Part shown: piece after piece, positions 18,256-26,440 of the stretch
How the letters are laid out: each line of letters begins with the position of its first letter
Position numbering within the stretch: the first letter of the stretch is position 1
Origin: Blautia sp.
GTDB taxonomy: Bacteria > Bacillota > Clostridia > Lachnospirales > Lachnospiraceae
Direction: 5' to 3'
DNA length: 64,000 nt
Assembly (NCBI GenBank): GCA_017463155.1
Contig: JAFTPT010000001.1
Coordinates: 45,767-109,766 of the forward strand
The notes under the pieces: model-generated
What the model was told of the DNA's origin: nothing
Seen by the model: the letters and a program-made list of their open reading frames with translations, nothing else
The model's database searches: none
Translations under genes and position numbers: made by a program

Positions 18256-18849
18256 ATGGCAGTTAACAGAGTTCCTGTTCTGAAAAGATGCAGATCTCTT
18301 GGTCTGGATCCGCTTTATCTGGGAATCGACAAGAAGTCCACAAGACAGCTGAAGAGAGCCAACCGCAAGGTTTCCGAGTATGGCACCCAGCTGAAAGAAA
18401 AACAGAAAGCAAAATTCATCTATGGTGTTCTTGAGAAACCGTTCCGCAACTACTATAAGAAGGCCGACAGAATGCCCGGTCAGACCGGTGAGAACATGAT
18501 GATCATGCTCGAGACCAGACTGGACAACGTCATCTTCCGCCTTGGCCTTGCCAGGACCAGAAGAGAGGCTCGTCAGATCGTTGACCACAAGCATGTGCTC
18601 GTGAACGGCAAATGCGTCAACATCCCGTCCTACCGCGTAAAAGCCGGCGACGAGATCGAGATCAAGGAAAAGGCCAAGAGCTCCGACAGATACAAACAGA
18701 TCCTCGAAGTGACCGGCGGCAGGACCGTTCCGGAATGGCTTGATGTAGATCAGGAAAATCTCAAGGGAACCGTCAAGGAGCTTCCGAGAAGAGAAGCGAT
18801 CGACGTTCCGGTCAATGAGATGCTTATCGTCGAGTTGTATTCCAAGTAA
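18256..18849 (+). CDS. rpsD: Ribosomal protein S4
   Basis: 197 residues. The S4 RNA-binding domain is LETRLDNVIFRLGLARTRREARQIVDHKHVLVNG. The N-terminal zinc cysteines of many S4 proteins are mostly missing (one Cys in RCRSLGL), so this is the zinc-free form. S4 starts 30S assembly and is a known autoregulator in E. coli and Bacillus. Confidence 0.98.
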   Translation: MAVNRVPVLKRCRSLGLDPLYLGIDKKSTRQLKRANRKVSEYGTQLKEKQKAKFIYGVLEKPFRNYYKKADRMPGQTGENMMIMLETRLDNVIFRLGLARTRREARQIVDHKHVLVNGKCVNIPSYRVKAGDEIEIKEKAKSSDRYKQILEVTGGRTVPEWLDVDQENLKGTVKELPRREAIDVPVNEMLIVELYSK

Positions 18850-18926
18850 TAGAAACCCTTCAGTATTGGGTCGGGCGGGCCGTAAAACCTGCCTGATCGA
18901 CAACCTTAAAAGGAGGGAATTATATA

Positions 18927-19886
18927 GTGTTCGATTTCAATAAGCCAAAGATTGAAATTACCGAGATATCCGACGATAAGAGATTCGGCCGCTTTGTGGT
19001 AGAGCCGCTTGAGAGAGGCTATGGCACAACGCTCGGCAATTCTCTTCGCAGGATCATGCTGTCGTCTCTTCCGGGAGCGGCGGTGAGCCAGGTAAAGATC
19101 GATGGTGTACTCCATGAATTCAGCTCGATTCCTGGCGTAAAAGAAGACGTGACCGAGATCATCATGAACCTGAAGAGCCTCGCGATCAAGAACAGCAGCA
19201 GCGACAATGAGCCGAAGACCGCCTACATCGAATTTGACGGCGCCGGCGTTGTGACCGCGGCTGACATTCAGGCGGATCAGGATATTGAGATCATGAATCC
19301 GGACCAGGTGATCGCGACCCTGAACGGCGGCAACGACTCCCGCCTGGCGATGGAGCTGACGATCACAAAGGGACGCGGCTATGTCAGCGCCGAAAAGGGC
19401 AAGACAGAGGATATGGGCATCGGCACACTGGCTGTCGACGCGATCTATACGCCCGTTGACCGGGTCAACATGATCGTGGAGAACACGCGTGTCGGACAGG
19501 TCACCGATTATGATAAGCTGACCCTGGATGTCTACACCAACGGAACCCTGGATCCCGACGAGGCCGTCAGTCTCGCGGCCAAGGTGCTCAGCGAGCATCT
19601 GAGCCTCTTCATCGATCTTTCCGAGAACGCCAAGACGGCGGAGGTCATGATCGAAAAAGAAGACAACGAGAAGGAAAAGGTCCTCGAGATGAGCATCGAC
19701 GAGCTGGAGCTTTCCGTACGTTCCTACAATTGTCTGAAGAGAGCCGGCATCAACACCGTGGAGGAGCTGACCAACAAGACCTCCGACGATATGATGAAGG
19801 TAAGGAACCTTGGACGGAAATCCCTCGAAGAGGTGCTCGCCAAGCTGAAAGAGCTGGGACTCCAGCTTCAGCCGACCGAAGAGTAA
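18927..19886 (+). CDS. rpoA: RNA polymerase alpha subunit
   Basis: 319 residues from a GTG behind AAAAGGAGGG. The N-terminal dimerisation domain includes [26 protein letters not shown]; the C-terminal domain has the helix-hairpin-helix ([32 protein letters not shown]). The 126-nt gap after it carries a GAGACG/CGTCTC hairpin and no gene. Confidence 0.98.
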   Translation: MFDFNKPKIEITEISDDKRFGRFVVEPLERGYGTTLGNSLRRIMLSSLPGAAVSQVKIDGVLHEFSSIPGVKEDVTEIIMNLKSLAIKNSSSDNEPKTAYIEFDGAGVVTAADIQADQDIEIMNPDQVIATLNGGNDSRLAMELTITKGRGYVSAEKGKTEDMGIGTLAVDAIYTPVDRVNMIVENTRVGQVTDYDKLTLDVYTNGTLDPDEAVSLAAKVLSEHLSLFIDLSENAKTAEVMIEKEDNEKEKVLEMSIDELELSVRSYNCLKRAGINTVEELTNKTSDDMMKVRNLGRKSLEEVLAKLKELGLQLQPTEE

Positions 19887-20012
19887 GAACAGAGACGGCG
19901 TCCGGCATTTCCGGGCGGCTGCGTCTCAAGAATAAGTTGTGGGGATGCCTAGCAGCCGGGCAGTAAGACCGAACAAGCATGTCCGACTGTCCCACAGATG
20001 GAGGAAAATAAA

Positions 20013-20549
20013 ATGGCAAAGTACAGAAAATTAAGCAGAACTTCTGATCAGAGAAAGGCACTCCTGCGGAACCAGGCTACCATGCTTCTCTACAGAGGCA
20101 AGATCGTTACCACCGAAGCAAGAGCCAAGGAGCTTCGCCGTATCGTGGAGCCGCTCATTGCGATGGCTGTCCGTGAGAGAGACAATTTTGAGACCGTTAC
20201 GGTTACCGCCAAGGTCGCCCGCAAGGACGCCAACGGCAAGCGCGTGAAGGAAGTCGTCGACGGCAAGAAGAAGACCGTTTACGATGAGGTCCAGAAGGAG
20301 ATCAAGAAGGATTCTCCGTCCCGCCTGCATGCACGCCGCCAGATGCTCAAGGTATTCTATCCGGTAACGGAAGTTCCCGCCAAGGGCGCCGGCCGCAAGA
20401 AAGCCACCAAGAACGTGGACCTGGTCGACAAGATGTTCTCCGAGATCGCTCCGAAGTACGCGAACCGCAACGGCGGTTACACCCGTATCGTCAAGATCGG
20501 ACCGCGTAAGGGCGATGCCGCGATGGAAGTTCTGATGGAGCTTGTCTAA
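20013..20549 (+). CDS. rplQ: Ribosomal protein L17 with family-specific insertion
   Basis: 178 residues; most bacterial L17 proteins have 113-130. The N-terminal core (MAKYRKLSRTSDQRKALLRN, KIVTTEARAKELR) and the C-terminal core (GGYTRIVKIGPRKGDAA, EL) are normal, while about 50 residues rich in Lys/Val (about 70-125) are inserted. Similar long L17 forms are found in Lachnospiraceae. The start at 20013 follows GGAGG. Last gene of the superoperon. Confidence 0.97.
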   Translation: MAKYRKLSRTSDQRKALLRNQATMLLYRGKIVTTEARAKELRRIVEPLIAMAVRERDNFETVTVTAKVARKDANGKRVKEVVDGKKKTVYDEVQKEIKKDSPSRLHARRQMLKVFYPVTEVPAKGAGRKKATKNVDLVDKMFSEIAPKYANRNGGYTRIVKIGPRKGDAAMEVLMELV

Positions 20550-20568
20550 GACCCGTTTCTATACGTAC

Positions 20569-20605
20569 AAAAAAGAAGTCCTGCATGGAGCAGGGCTTCT
20601 TTTTT
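20569..20605 (+). terminator. Terminator of the ribosomal superoperon
   Basis: GAAGTCCTGC (20575-20584) pairs with GCAGGGCTTC (20590-20599, one G-U) and is followed by TTTTTT; a matching A-run lies on the left. Confidence 0.92.
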
Positions 20606-20618
20606 GTGAACTGGAATC

Positions 20619-20647
20619 TTGCATATTGCATGGTTTCCGTTTACAAT
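20619..20647 (+). promoter_or_regulatory. Promoter of murT-gatD
   Basis: TTGCAT (20619-20624), 17-bp spacer, TACAAT (20642-20647), 22 nt before the murT start. Confidence 0.8.
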
Positions 20648-20668
20648 AGTGCCTGGAGGTCAACAAGT

Positions 20669-22003
20669 ATGAGTATTCGAAGCATGTTTGCCGTAAACGC
20701 GGCGAAGATCACCGGGCTTGTCTGCCGGAAGCTGGGACGCCAGGGCGTGACCTGGGCCGGCAAGGTGGCTCTTAAACTATATCCCGGCATTCTGAAGGAG
20801 CTATCCTCCCAGGTGCGGGAGAAGATCATCGTGGTCTGCGGCACCAACGGAAAGACCACGACCAACAATATGCTGTGTGCCGCCCTGGAAGCCGAGGGCA
20901 AAAAGGTCGTCTGCAATCACACCGGCTCCAATATGCTGAACGGCGTCGTGGCTGCTTTTGTGCTGGCGGCGGGGCCGGGAGGCAGGATCGATGCGGATTA
21001 TGCCTGCATCGAGGTGGACGAGGCGTCCACAAAGCATGTGTTTCCGGCGCTTCAGCCTGATTATATGGTTCTCACGAATCTGTTCCGGGACCAGCTGGAC
21101 CGGTACGGCGAGATCGACATCACCATGAACATTCTGGAGGAGATGATCCGCACTGTCCCGTCCATGAAGCTGATCGTCAACGGGGACGACGCACTGAGCG
21201 CCTATCTCGCGATGGACAGCGGCAATCCGTGGGTCAGCTACGGAGTCCCGGAGCCTGTGGTGGAAAGCGGACTTCATGAGATCCGGGAAGGACGCTTCTG
21301 CAAGCGCTGCGGCGAGCGGCTTTCCTACCGCTTTTATCATTTCAGCCAGCTGGGGGATTACGAATGTCCGAAGTGCGGCTTTAAACGGCCGGCGGCGGAC
21401 TTTTGCGCATCCGACGTCGAAGTGTCGGATCATATCGCCTTTACCGTGGAAGACCGCAGGCTGGAAGCGAACTACAAAGGCTTCTACAATGTCTACAATA
21501 TGCTGGCAGCCTATGCAGGCGTCCGCACGGCGGGACTTACCGCCGACCGTTTCGCGGAAATGCTGAAGGGCTTCCACCCGGAGAACGGCCGGATGGAGCA
21601 GTTCAAGGTGAACGGCGCCGATGTGGTGCTGAACCTGGCCAAGAATCCGGCCGGCTTCAACCAGAACATCGCGGCTGTCATGCAGGACAAAAGGCCCAAG
21701 GACCTGATCATCCTGATCAACGACAATGCCCAGGACGGCAGGGACATCTCCTGGCTGTGGGACGTGGACTTCGACCTTCTGGAGAATGAGACGGTCTGGT
21801 CGATCACCGTCAGCGGGATCCGGTGTCAGGACATGCGCCTGCGCCTCAAATATGTGGACATCCCCTCCGAGCTGATCGAGAATGTGGAGACCGCCATCGA
21901 TAAAAAGACCCGGGAAGGCACGGGCAATCTCTATGTGCTGGTCAACTATACCGGCCTGTTCGGAACCAGAAATATCCTGAAGAAGATGGAGGTGAACGGC
22001 TGA
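20669..22003 (+). CDS. murT: Lipid II isoglutaminyl synthase, subunit MurT
   Basis: 444 residues, a Mur-ligase family protein. The ATP-binding loop is CGTNGKTTTNN (about 57-67). A zinc ribbon, CKRCG and CPKCG (Cys 211, 214, 233, 236), sits in the middle domain, which is diagnostic for MurT over MurE/MurC. With GatD it converts the alpha-carboxylate of D-Glu in the lipid II stem peptide to D-isoglutamine. The start at 20669 has GGAGG 8 nt upstream; a longer frame begins in the terminator and is rejected. The stop overlaps gatD by one base (TGATG). Confidence 0.95.
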   Translation: MSIRSMFAVNAAKITGLVCRKLGRQGVTWAGKVALKLYPGILKELSSQVREKIIVVCGTNGKTTTNNMLCAALEAEGKKVVCNHTGSNMLNGVVAAFVLAAGPGGRIDADYACIEVDEASTKHVFPALQPDYMVLTNLFRDQLDRYGEIDITMNILEEMIRTVPSMKLIVNGDDALSAYLAMDSGNPWVSYGVPEPVVESGLHEIREGRFCKRCGERLSYRFYHFSQLGDYECPKCGFKRPAADFCASDVEVSDHIAFTVEDRRLEANYKGFYNVYNMLAAYAGVRTAGLTADRFAEMLKGFHPENGRMEQFKVNGADVVLNLAKNPAGFNQNIAAVMQDKRPKDLIILINDNAQDGRDISWLWDVDFDLLENETVWSITVSGIRCQDMRLRLKYVDIPSELIENVETAIDKKTREGTGNLYVLVNYTGLFGTRNILKKMEVNG

Positions 22004-22734
22004 TGAAGATCACGATCGGACATCTTTATCCGGACCTTCTGAACCTCTACGGGGACCGGGGCAACATCCAGTGCCTGATGAAAAGGTGCGAGTGGCGCGG
22101 CATCGAGGCAAAAACCATCGCCTACGAGCTGGATGACAAGATCGATTTTTCGGACCTGGACATCGTCCTTCTGGGCGGCGGCTCCGACAGGGAGCAGATG
22201 CTGGTCTGCGAAAAACTGCAGGAGATTCAGCCCGAGTTCAAGGAATATGTTGAAAACGACGGCGTCGTGATCGCCATCTGCGGCGGCTACCAGCTGCTGG
22301 GCAAGTATTATAAGACCGACGCGGGCACGATGCAGGGCCTCGATCTTGTGGACCTTTACACCGTGCAGGGAGAGGGCCGGCTGATCGACAACATCGTGCT
22401 GAAGACCGAGCTGTTTGACATGCCCATCGTGGGCTTTGAGAACCACGGCGGAAGGACAGAGATCGGGAATAACCGCCCGCTCGGAAAGGTCCTTTACGGC
22501 TCCGGCAACGACGGGAAGTCCGGCTATGAGGGAGTCATCTACCGGAATGTGATCGGAACGTATCTGCACGGACCGCTTCTTCCCAAGAATCCGTGCCTGG
22601 CGGACGAACTGATCCTCCGGGCTCTCCGGCGCCGGTACGGACAGGACGTGACGCTCTCAGAACTGCCTGATGAGGAGGAGAGAGCGGCGAACGAATATGT
22701 CTATCGTCGTTTTGTTAAAAATGACCAAGGGTGA
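22003..22734 (+). CDS. gatD: Lipid II isoglutaminyl synthase, glutaminase subunit GatD
   Basis: 243 residues, class I glutamine amidotransferase fold. The nucleophile is Cys93 in AICGGYQLLG; FENHGGRTEIG is typical of the GatD/CobQ-like group. It supplies ammonia from glutamine to MurT. Overlap with murT by one base implies coupled translation and a fixed complex. Confidence 0.95.
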   Translation: MKITIGHLYPDLLNLYGDRGNIQCLMKRCEWRGIEAKTIAYELDDKIDFSDLDIVLLGGGSDREQMLVCEKLQEIQPEFKEYVENDGVVIAICGGYQLLGKYYKTDAGTMQGLDLVDLYTVQGEGRLIDNIVLKTELFDMPIVGFENHGGRTEIGNNRPLGKVLYGSGNDGKSGYEGVIYRNVIGTYLHGPLLPKNPCLADELILRALRRRYGQDVTLSELPDEEERAANEYVYRRFVKNDQG

Positions 22735-22770
22735 CATAACTTTTTTCTACAGCCATCCTCGGAAAAACAC

Positions 22771-22799
22771 TTGCAAAGCATAAAAGCGGATTGTATAAT
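22771..22799 (+). promoter_or_regulatory. Promoter of the rubredoxin gene
   Basis: TTGCAA (22771-22776), 17-bp spacer, TATAAT (22794-22799). Confidence 0.85.
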
Positions 22800-22863
22800 G
22801 ATGCTATCAACGTCATCAAATCTTGAGATTTTAGTAATATAATGTTAGAAAGGAGACTTATTT

Positions 22864-23022
22864 ATGGTATATGTTTGTGATCCGTGCGGATACGAGTATG
22901 ATCCCGCAGTAGGCGATCCCGATAATGGCATCGAGCCCGGAACAGCGTTTGAAGATCTTCCCGAAGATTGGGAATGCCCGATCTGCGGTGCCGGCAAGGA
23001 CGAATTCAAACCGGCAGAGTAA
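22864..23022 (+). CDS. Rubredoxin
   Basis: 52 residues, normal rubredoxin length. The four iron ligands are Cys5, Cys8 (CDPCGYEYD) and Cys38, Cys41 ([13 protein letters not shown]). A cytoplasmic one-electron carrier, in anaerobes used for oxygen and superoxide detoxification. It has its own strong promoter and an AAAGGAG site. No partner oxidoreductase (rubrerythrin, rbo) is next to it. Confidence 0.96.
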   Translation: MVYVCDPCGYEYDPAVGDPDNGIEPGTAFEDLPEDWECPICGAGKDEFKPAE

Positions 23023-23125
23023 GGATGGTTGCAGGGTGCCGAAAGCAGAGGGGGCTTTTGACACCTTGTTTGTCTATGAAGGAATAATATTTTTGTTTGT
23101 CCATTTGTAAAATAAGGGGAGTAAG

Positions 23126-23767
23126 ATGGCAAAATACAATAATCAGAAGGCCAAGATCCTGTTCCTTCAGCAGATGTTGTATGAGACTGGGGAGAATCAT
23201 ACGATATCGATGCAGGAGATCCTGGATGAGCTGTCCAGGCACGACATCCGGGCGGAGAGAAAGAGCATTTATGACGATATGGAGGTCCTTCGCTATTTCG
23301 GTATGGACATCCGTTATCGGAGAGAGCGTCCTTCCGGCTACTATCTGGCCGGGATCACGAAGGAGATCCACGTCGAAAAGATCCCGCTGCCTGAGAAGGT
23401 GGAGGAAGTGCCGGCGGAGCCTGTGCCGGCTGCGGTGGAGGACGTCATGGAAGAGCCGGCAAGAGAGCCGGATCACAAGTCCTGGATGAAGATGAACAAG
23501 GCCGTTGACAAGAAAAAGCAGATGAAGCTGGTCTGCACAGAGTCCGTTAAAAAGGACGTTAAGCGCTTTTTTGGCGGAACGGAGGACTTCAAAGAGCGGG
23601 AGTACGGCGACTATGTCGTCACGGCGCCGCTGCTTGAGGACCAGAAGTTTTTTGGCTGGCTTACGGCCATGGGTACGGATGTGCATCTGCAGAAGCCTAA
23701 GAGGACCGTGCAGCTGTACAGGGATTACCTGAAAACGCTGGCCAAGGATTATAAGGTCGAAAAATAA
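23126..23767 (+). CDS. WYL-family-like transcriptional regulator lacking the WYL core
   Basis: 213 residues. The first 75 form a winged helix-turn-helix of the kind that begins WYL regulators (KAKILFLQQMLYETGENHTISMQEI, ERKSIYDDMEVLRYFGMDI). Residues about 135-205 match the WCX extension that ends such proteins (YGDYVVTAPLLEDQKFFGWL, VQLYRDYLKTLAKDY). The usual central WYL domain (about 70 residues) is replaced by a Pro/Glu/Val-rich linker (about 88-122). It may sense no ligand or act by oligomerisation. Located between rubredoxin and a lipoprotein; target unknown. Confidence 0.7.
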   Translation: MAKYNNQKAKILFLQQMLYETGENHTISMQEILDELSRHDIRAERKSIYDDMEVLRYFGMDIRYRRERPSGYYLAGITKEIHVEKIPLPEKVEEVPAEPVPAAVEDVMEEPAREPDHKSWMKMNKAVDKKKQMKLVCTESVKKDVKRFFGGTEDFKEREYGDYVVTAPLLEDQKFFGWLTAMGTDVHLQKPKRTVQLYRDYLKTLAKDYKVEK

Positions 23768-23779
23768 GAGGAAGCATTT

Positions 23780-25186
23780 ATGAAAAAAAGGATTGCCCTT
23801 TTGATCCTGGCCTCCTCCGTTTGCCTGCTGTCTGCAGCGGGCTGCGGCGGTAAAAAAACGGAGTCCGGGGATCAGACAGCGGCAGCAAAGCAGGAGACAG
23901 CACAGGAGGCCGCCGATGACGGATCGGCCGGCACCGGAGAAACAGGGGAATTATCGGCAGAGAACGGACAGCTTGCCCACAAGGTGAGCGTTTTTCTTCC
24001 GGCGGGTCCCGCCGACCCGCGGTGGTCGGAGGACGCCGAGATCCTGACGCTGCAGCTTGAGCAGGCCGGCATTGACGCGGAGGTCCTCTATGCCGATGAG
24101 GATGCGGATCTTCAGGCCAGGCAGATCAGTGAACAGCTGGATACCCCGACGGAAGCTCTTGTCATTGCCCCGGTCGACCCGTACGCTCTGACGGAAGTCC
24201 TTCAGGGGGCGGGGGATGCCTCGATTCCTGTTTTTTCCTATGACAGACTGGTGATGGATACCGATTCCGTCACATATTTTATCAATTACAACCTGCGGGA
24301 GATCGGGCAGAAGGTCGCCGAAAACCTGGTCTCCGTCGAACAGCTTCAGGAAGCCCAGGAAAACCATGAGAACCGCACCATCGAGTTCCTGCTGGGTTCT
24401 CCGGATGAGATCGAGGAGCTGTTTTTCTTCAACGGAGTCATGGAGGTCCTGCAGCCGTATCTGGACGACGGGACACTTTCCATCCTTTCGGGGCGGGATA
24501 CCTTTGAGGAGACGGCGGTCATGAACGGGGATCCGGCCGAAGCCGGCAGGACCCTTGCGCAGATCCTTGAGGACAGCTACAAGGGTACGAACCTGCAGAT
24601 CCTGTGTACCTCCGGGGATGCGATCGCAGCGGAAGCCCGGAAGGTCCTTTCCGACGCGAGCATACGCAGCTGTTATGTGACAGGCATCGGCTGCCAGGCG
24701 GATATGATCAAATCCATGGCGGCCGGCAACGACGGCGTCAGCGTCTTTATGGATAACCGTACGCTGGCGGAGACCTGTGCTTCGGCTGTGAGCAGCTATC
24801 TGTCCGGCGAAAAGCCGGAGGTGTCGGATTACGCCCAGTATGACAACGGGACCAAGATCATCCGCACCATCACCTGTGAGGCGGGGCTGATCGACAAGGA
24901 CAATTACCAGATGCTGATCGACAACGGGTATTATACCGAGGAGGAGATCGCACCGGACCTGCTGGTGACAGCGACGCCGATGCCGACGCCGGTCGTGGAG
25001 CTTGCGACGCCCTCGCCGGAGCCTTCGGAAGAACCCGAGCCTGTCCCGGATACCACGGGGGATCGTGCTCCCGCATCTGCAGAGGACGAAGGGGCCGAAA
25101 GCCCTGATACGGAGGACGAGCCGGCTGTGACGGATCTGTTCGAGACGGCCAGTGTCTTCGGCGGAAAAAACGGCGAAGAAGCGTGA
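23780..25186 (+). CDS. Sugar-binding-like lipoprotein with acidic C-terminal tail
   Basis: 468 residues. Signal peptide with lipobox LLSAAGC (Cys about 22), then a linker rich in Ala/Glu/Gly. The body (VSVFLPAGPADPRWSEDAEILTLQLEQAG, ALVIAPVDPYALTEVL, IPVFSYDRLV) resembles periplasmic-binding proteins of CUT2 sugar transporters (XylF/ChvE type). The last 75 residues are a low-complexity Pro/Thr/Glu tail. No permease or ATPase is next to it, so it may be a sensor or orphan binding protein. It follows the regulator at 23126 by 12 nt, probably in one operon. Confidence 0.8.
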   Translation: MKKRIALLILASSVCLLSAAGCGGKKTESGDQTAAAKQETAQEAADDGSAGTGETGELSAENGQLAHKVSVFLPAGPADPRWSEDAEILTLQLEQAGIDAEVLYADEDADLQARQISEQLDTPTEALVIAPVDPYALTEVLQGAGDASIPVFSYDRLVMDTDSVTYFINYNLREIGQKVAENLVSVEQLQEAQENHENRTIEFLLGSPDEIEELFFFNGVMEVLQPYLDDGTLSILSGRDTFEETAVMNGDPAEAGRTLAQILEDSYKGTNLQILCTSGDAIAAEARKVLSDASIRSCYVTGIGCQADMIKSMAAGNDGVSVFMDNRTLAETCASAVSSYLSGEKPEVSDYAQYDNGTKIIRTITCEAGLIDKDNYQMLIDNGYYTEEEIAPDLLVTATPMPTPVVELATPSPEPSEEPEPVPDTTGDRAPASAEDEGAESPDTEDEPAVTDLFETASVFGGKNGEEA

Positions 25187-25198
25187 TAAGAAAAAGGC

Positions 25199-25292
25199 GG
25201 GGGACGGTTCTGCGGAACGAAAAAGACAGGGGGACGGTTCTGTGTCTTGTTTTCGTTAGAAAACAAGACACAGAACCGTCCCCCTGTCTTTT
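25199..25292. repeat. GGGGACGGTTCT palindromic repeat, copy 2 (with a partial copy)
   Basis: A perfect inverted repeat with 34-bp arms (25221-25254 and 25259-25292) around GTTA; each arm contains GACAGGGGGACGGTTCTGTG. A truncated extra copy of GGGGGACGGTTCT lies directly upstream (25199-25211). It separates the convergent lipoprotein and xpt genes, where it could also work as a transcription block. Confidence 0.9.
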
Positions 25293-25296
25293 CCCG

Positions 25297-25866
25297 TTAC
25301 CGGAAGGTCAGTGCATCCTCCGTCATGGTGTCAATGATGCACAGGGATTCCAGACGGACGCCCATATCGCGGATCCGGCGGCCTCCGTCCTGGAAGCCTT
25401 TTTCGATCACGATGCCGGCTCCCTCGAGGACCGCCCCGGCCTTCTGGACAATGTCGATCAGGCCCTGCAGCGCGCAGCCGTTGGCCAGAAAATCATCGAT
25501 CAGCAGCACGTGATCCTCCGGCGTCAGGAACTTTTTGGAGAGGACCACGTTGTAGGTCTTCTTGTGGGTGAAGGAGTCCACCTTTGTGGTGTACAGGTCT
25601 CCGTCCAGATTCAGCGTCAAAGACTTCTTGGCAAAGATCACGGGCACATGGAAATACTGGGCCGTGATACAGGCGATGCCGATGCCGGAGGCTTCGACGG
25701 TGATGATCTTTGTGATCGGACAGTCCGCGAACCGGCGGTAAAACTCCTTACCGATCTCGTTGAACAGGTCTATGTCCATCTGGTGGTTCAGGAAGCTGTC
25801 GACCTTTAAGATGTTGCCCGGCCTGACGGTTCCGTCCTTCATGATTCGGTCTTTTAATAACTGCAT
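25297..25866 (-). CDS. xpt: Xanthine phosphoribosyltransferase
   Basis: 189 residues, usual for Xpt. MQLLKDRIMKDGTVRPGNILKVDSFLNHQMD is the conserved start and the PRPP-binding loop is HVLLIDDFLANGCALQGL. The enzyme salvages xanthine to XMP. The start at 25866 has GGGAGG 6 nt upstream. Leader is about 65 nt and shows no purine riboswitch. A salvage gene near purL (27.7 kb) but on the other strand and not in the same operon. Confidence 0.95.
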   Translation of the reverse strand: MQLLKDRIMKDGTVRPGNILKVDSFLNHQMDIDLFNEIGKEFYRRFADCPITKIITVEASGIGIACITAQYFHVPVIFAKKSLTLNLDGDLYTTKVDSFTHKKTYNVVLSKKFLTPEDHVLLIDDFLANGCALQGLIDIVQKAGAVLEGAGIVIEKGFQDGGRRIRDMGVRLESLCIIDTMTEDALTFR

Positions 25867-25937
25867 GGCAAGCCTCCCGAAAGCTTTTTTTTGAAAGGGC
25901 GGACGCGGATCGCTCCGTGCTTCCCTCACTTGTTATT

Positions 25938-25966
25938 ATCATACGACAGATGCCGGCTTTGTGCAA
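25938..25966 (-). promoter_or_regulatory. Promoter of xpt
   Basis: On the minus strand TTGCAC (25966-25961), 17-bp spacer, TATGAT (25943-25938). Confidence 0.8.
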
Positions 25967-26038
25967 ACGGTTTTATCCCGGCAGGCAGCTGTCCGGGTCC
26001 AGGGTTTTCCGGGAGACACATGCGTGTATAACCGATTC

Positions 26039-26067
26039 TTGCAGGTATTTCGGCGATATGGTATGAT
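26039..26067 (+). promoter_or_regulatory. Promoter of the gene at 26089
   Basis: TTGCAG (26039-26044), 17-bp spacer, TATGAT (26062-26067). Confidence 0.78.
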
Positions 26068-26088
26068 GAGGAGAAAAGGAGGTGCGGC

Positions 26089-26316
26089 ATGAAAGAATAC
26101 GAAGTAATCTGGGAGATCTTCAATAAATGCCCCCGGAACCAGATGCGGGACGTGTTTGTCGAGGAGGTCGAAGTGCAGGATCCGGAAGAGTATGTCAAAA
26201 AGAAATTCGAAGGGAAGGACGTTTCCTACGAAAAGACCATCCTGGATGACGGGACGATCATCTTTGACATCGTCACCTCCCAGATCAGCCAGAGATGTTC
26301 CTTTACAGAAATCTGA
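26089..26316 (+). CDS. Small acidic protein of unknown function
   Basis: 75 residues, not recognised. It begins MKEYEVIWEIFNKCPRNQMRD and contains DPEEYVKKKFEGKDV, with a C-terminal Cys (RCSFTEI). No membrane segment or signal peptide is visible. A good promoter and an AAAAGGAGGTG site precede it, and codon use matches the neighbours, so it is very likely a real gene. It lies upstream of the CsoR-like/Mrp genes with a 124-nt gap; a role in metal or Fe-S handling would be only a guess from context. Confidence 0.75.
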   Translation: MKEYEVIWEIFNKCPRNQMRDVFVEEVEVQDPEEYVKKKFEGKDVSYEKTILDDGTIIFDIVTSQISQRCSFTEI

Positions 26317-26398
26317 CAAGATGATATACTCGTTTGATGAAACAGGGCAGCAGCGGTATGCTTTCGGCAGCCGTATTGTTCTGTCGAGACATTTTTCA

Positions 26399-26423
26399 TT
26401 CGGGATAAACGTGTGATCCCGAA
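26399..26423. promoter_or_regulatory. Inverted repeat upstream of the CsoR-like gene
   Basis: TTCGGGAT (26399-26406) and ATCCCGAA (26416-26423) with a 9-bp centre, 18 nt before the start codon. CsoR-family repressors often bind GC-rich inverted repeats in their own promoter region, so this is an autoregulatory operator candidate; a hairpin covering the leader is the alternative. No clear -35/-10 pair was found here. Confidence 0.4.
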
Positions 26424-26440
26424 ACTGTACGGAGGGGAAT

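Noticed and set aside
23058-23113. Promoter for the regulator at 23126
   Set aside because: TTGACA at 23058 has no -10 at an acceptable distance; TAAAAT at 23108 has no -35.
25867-25931. Purine riboswitch in the xpt leader
   Set aside because: The leader is only about 65 nt and lacks the conserved purine-aptamer core and a terminator.
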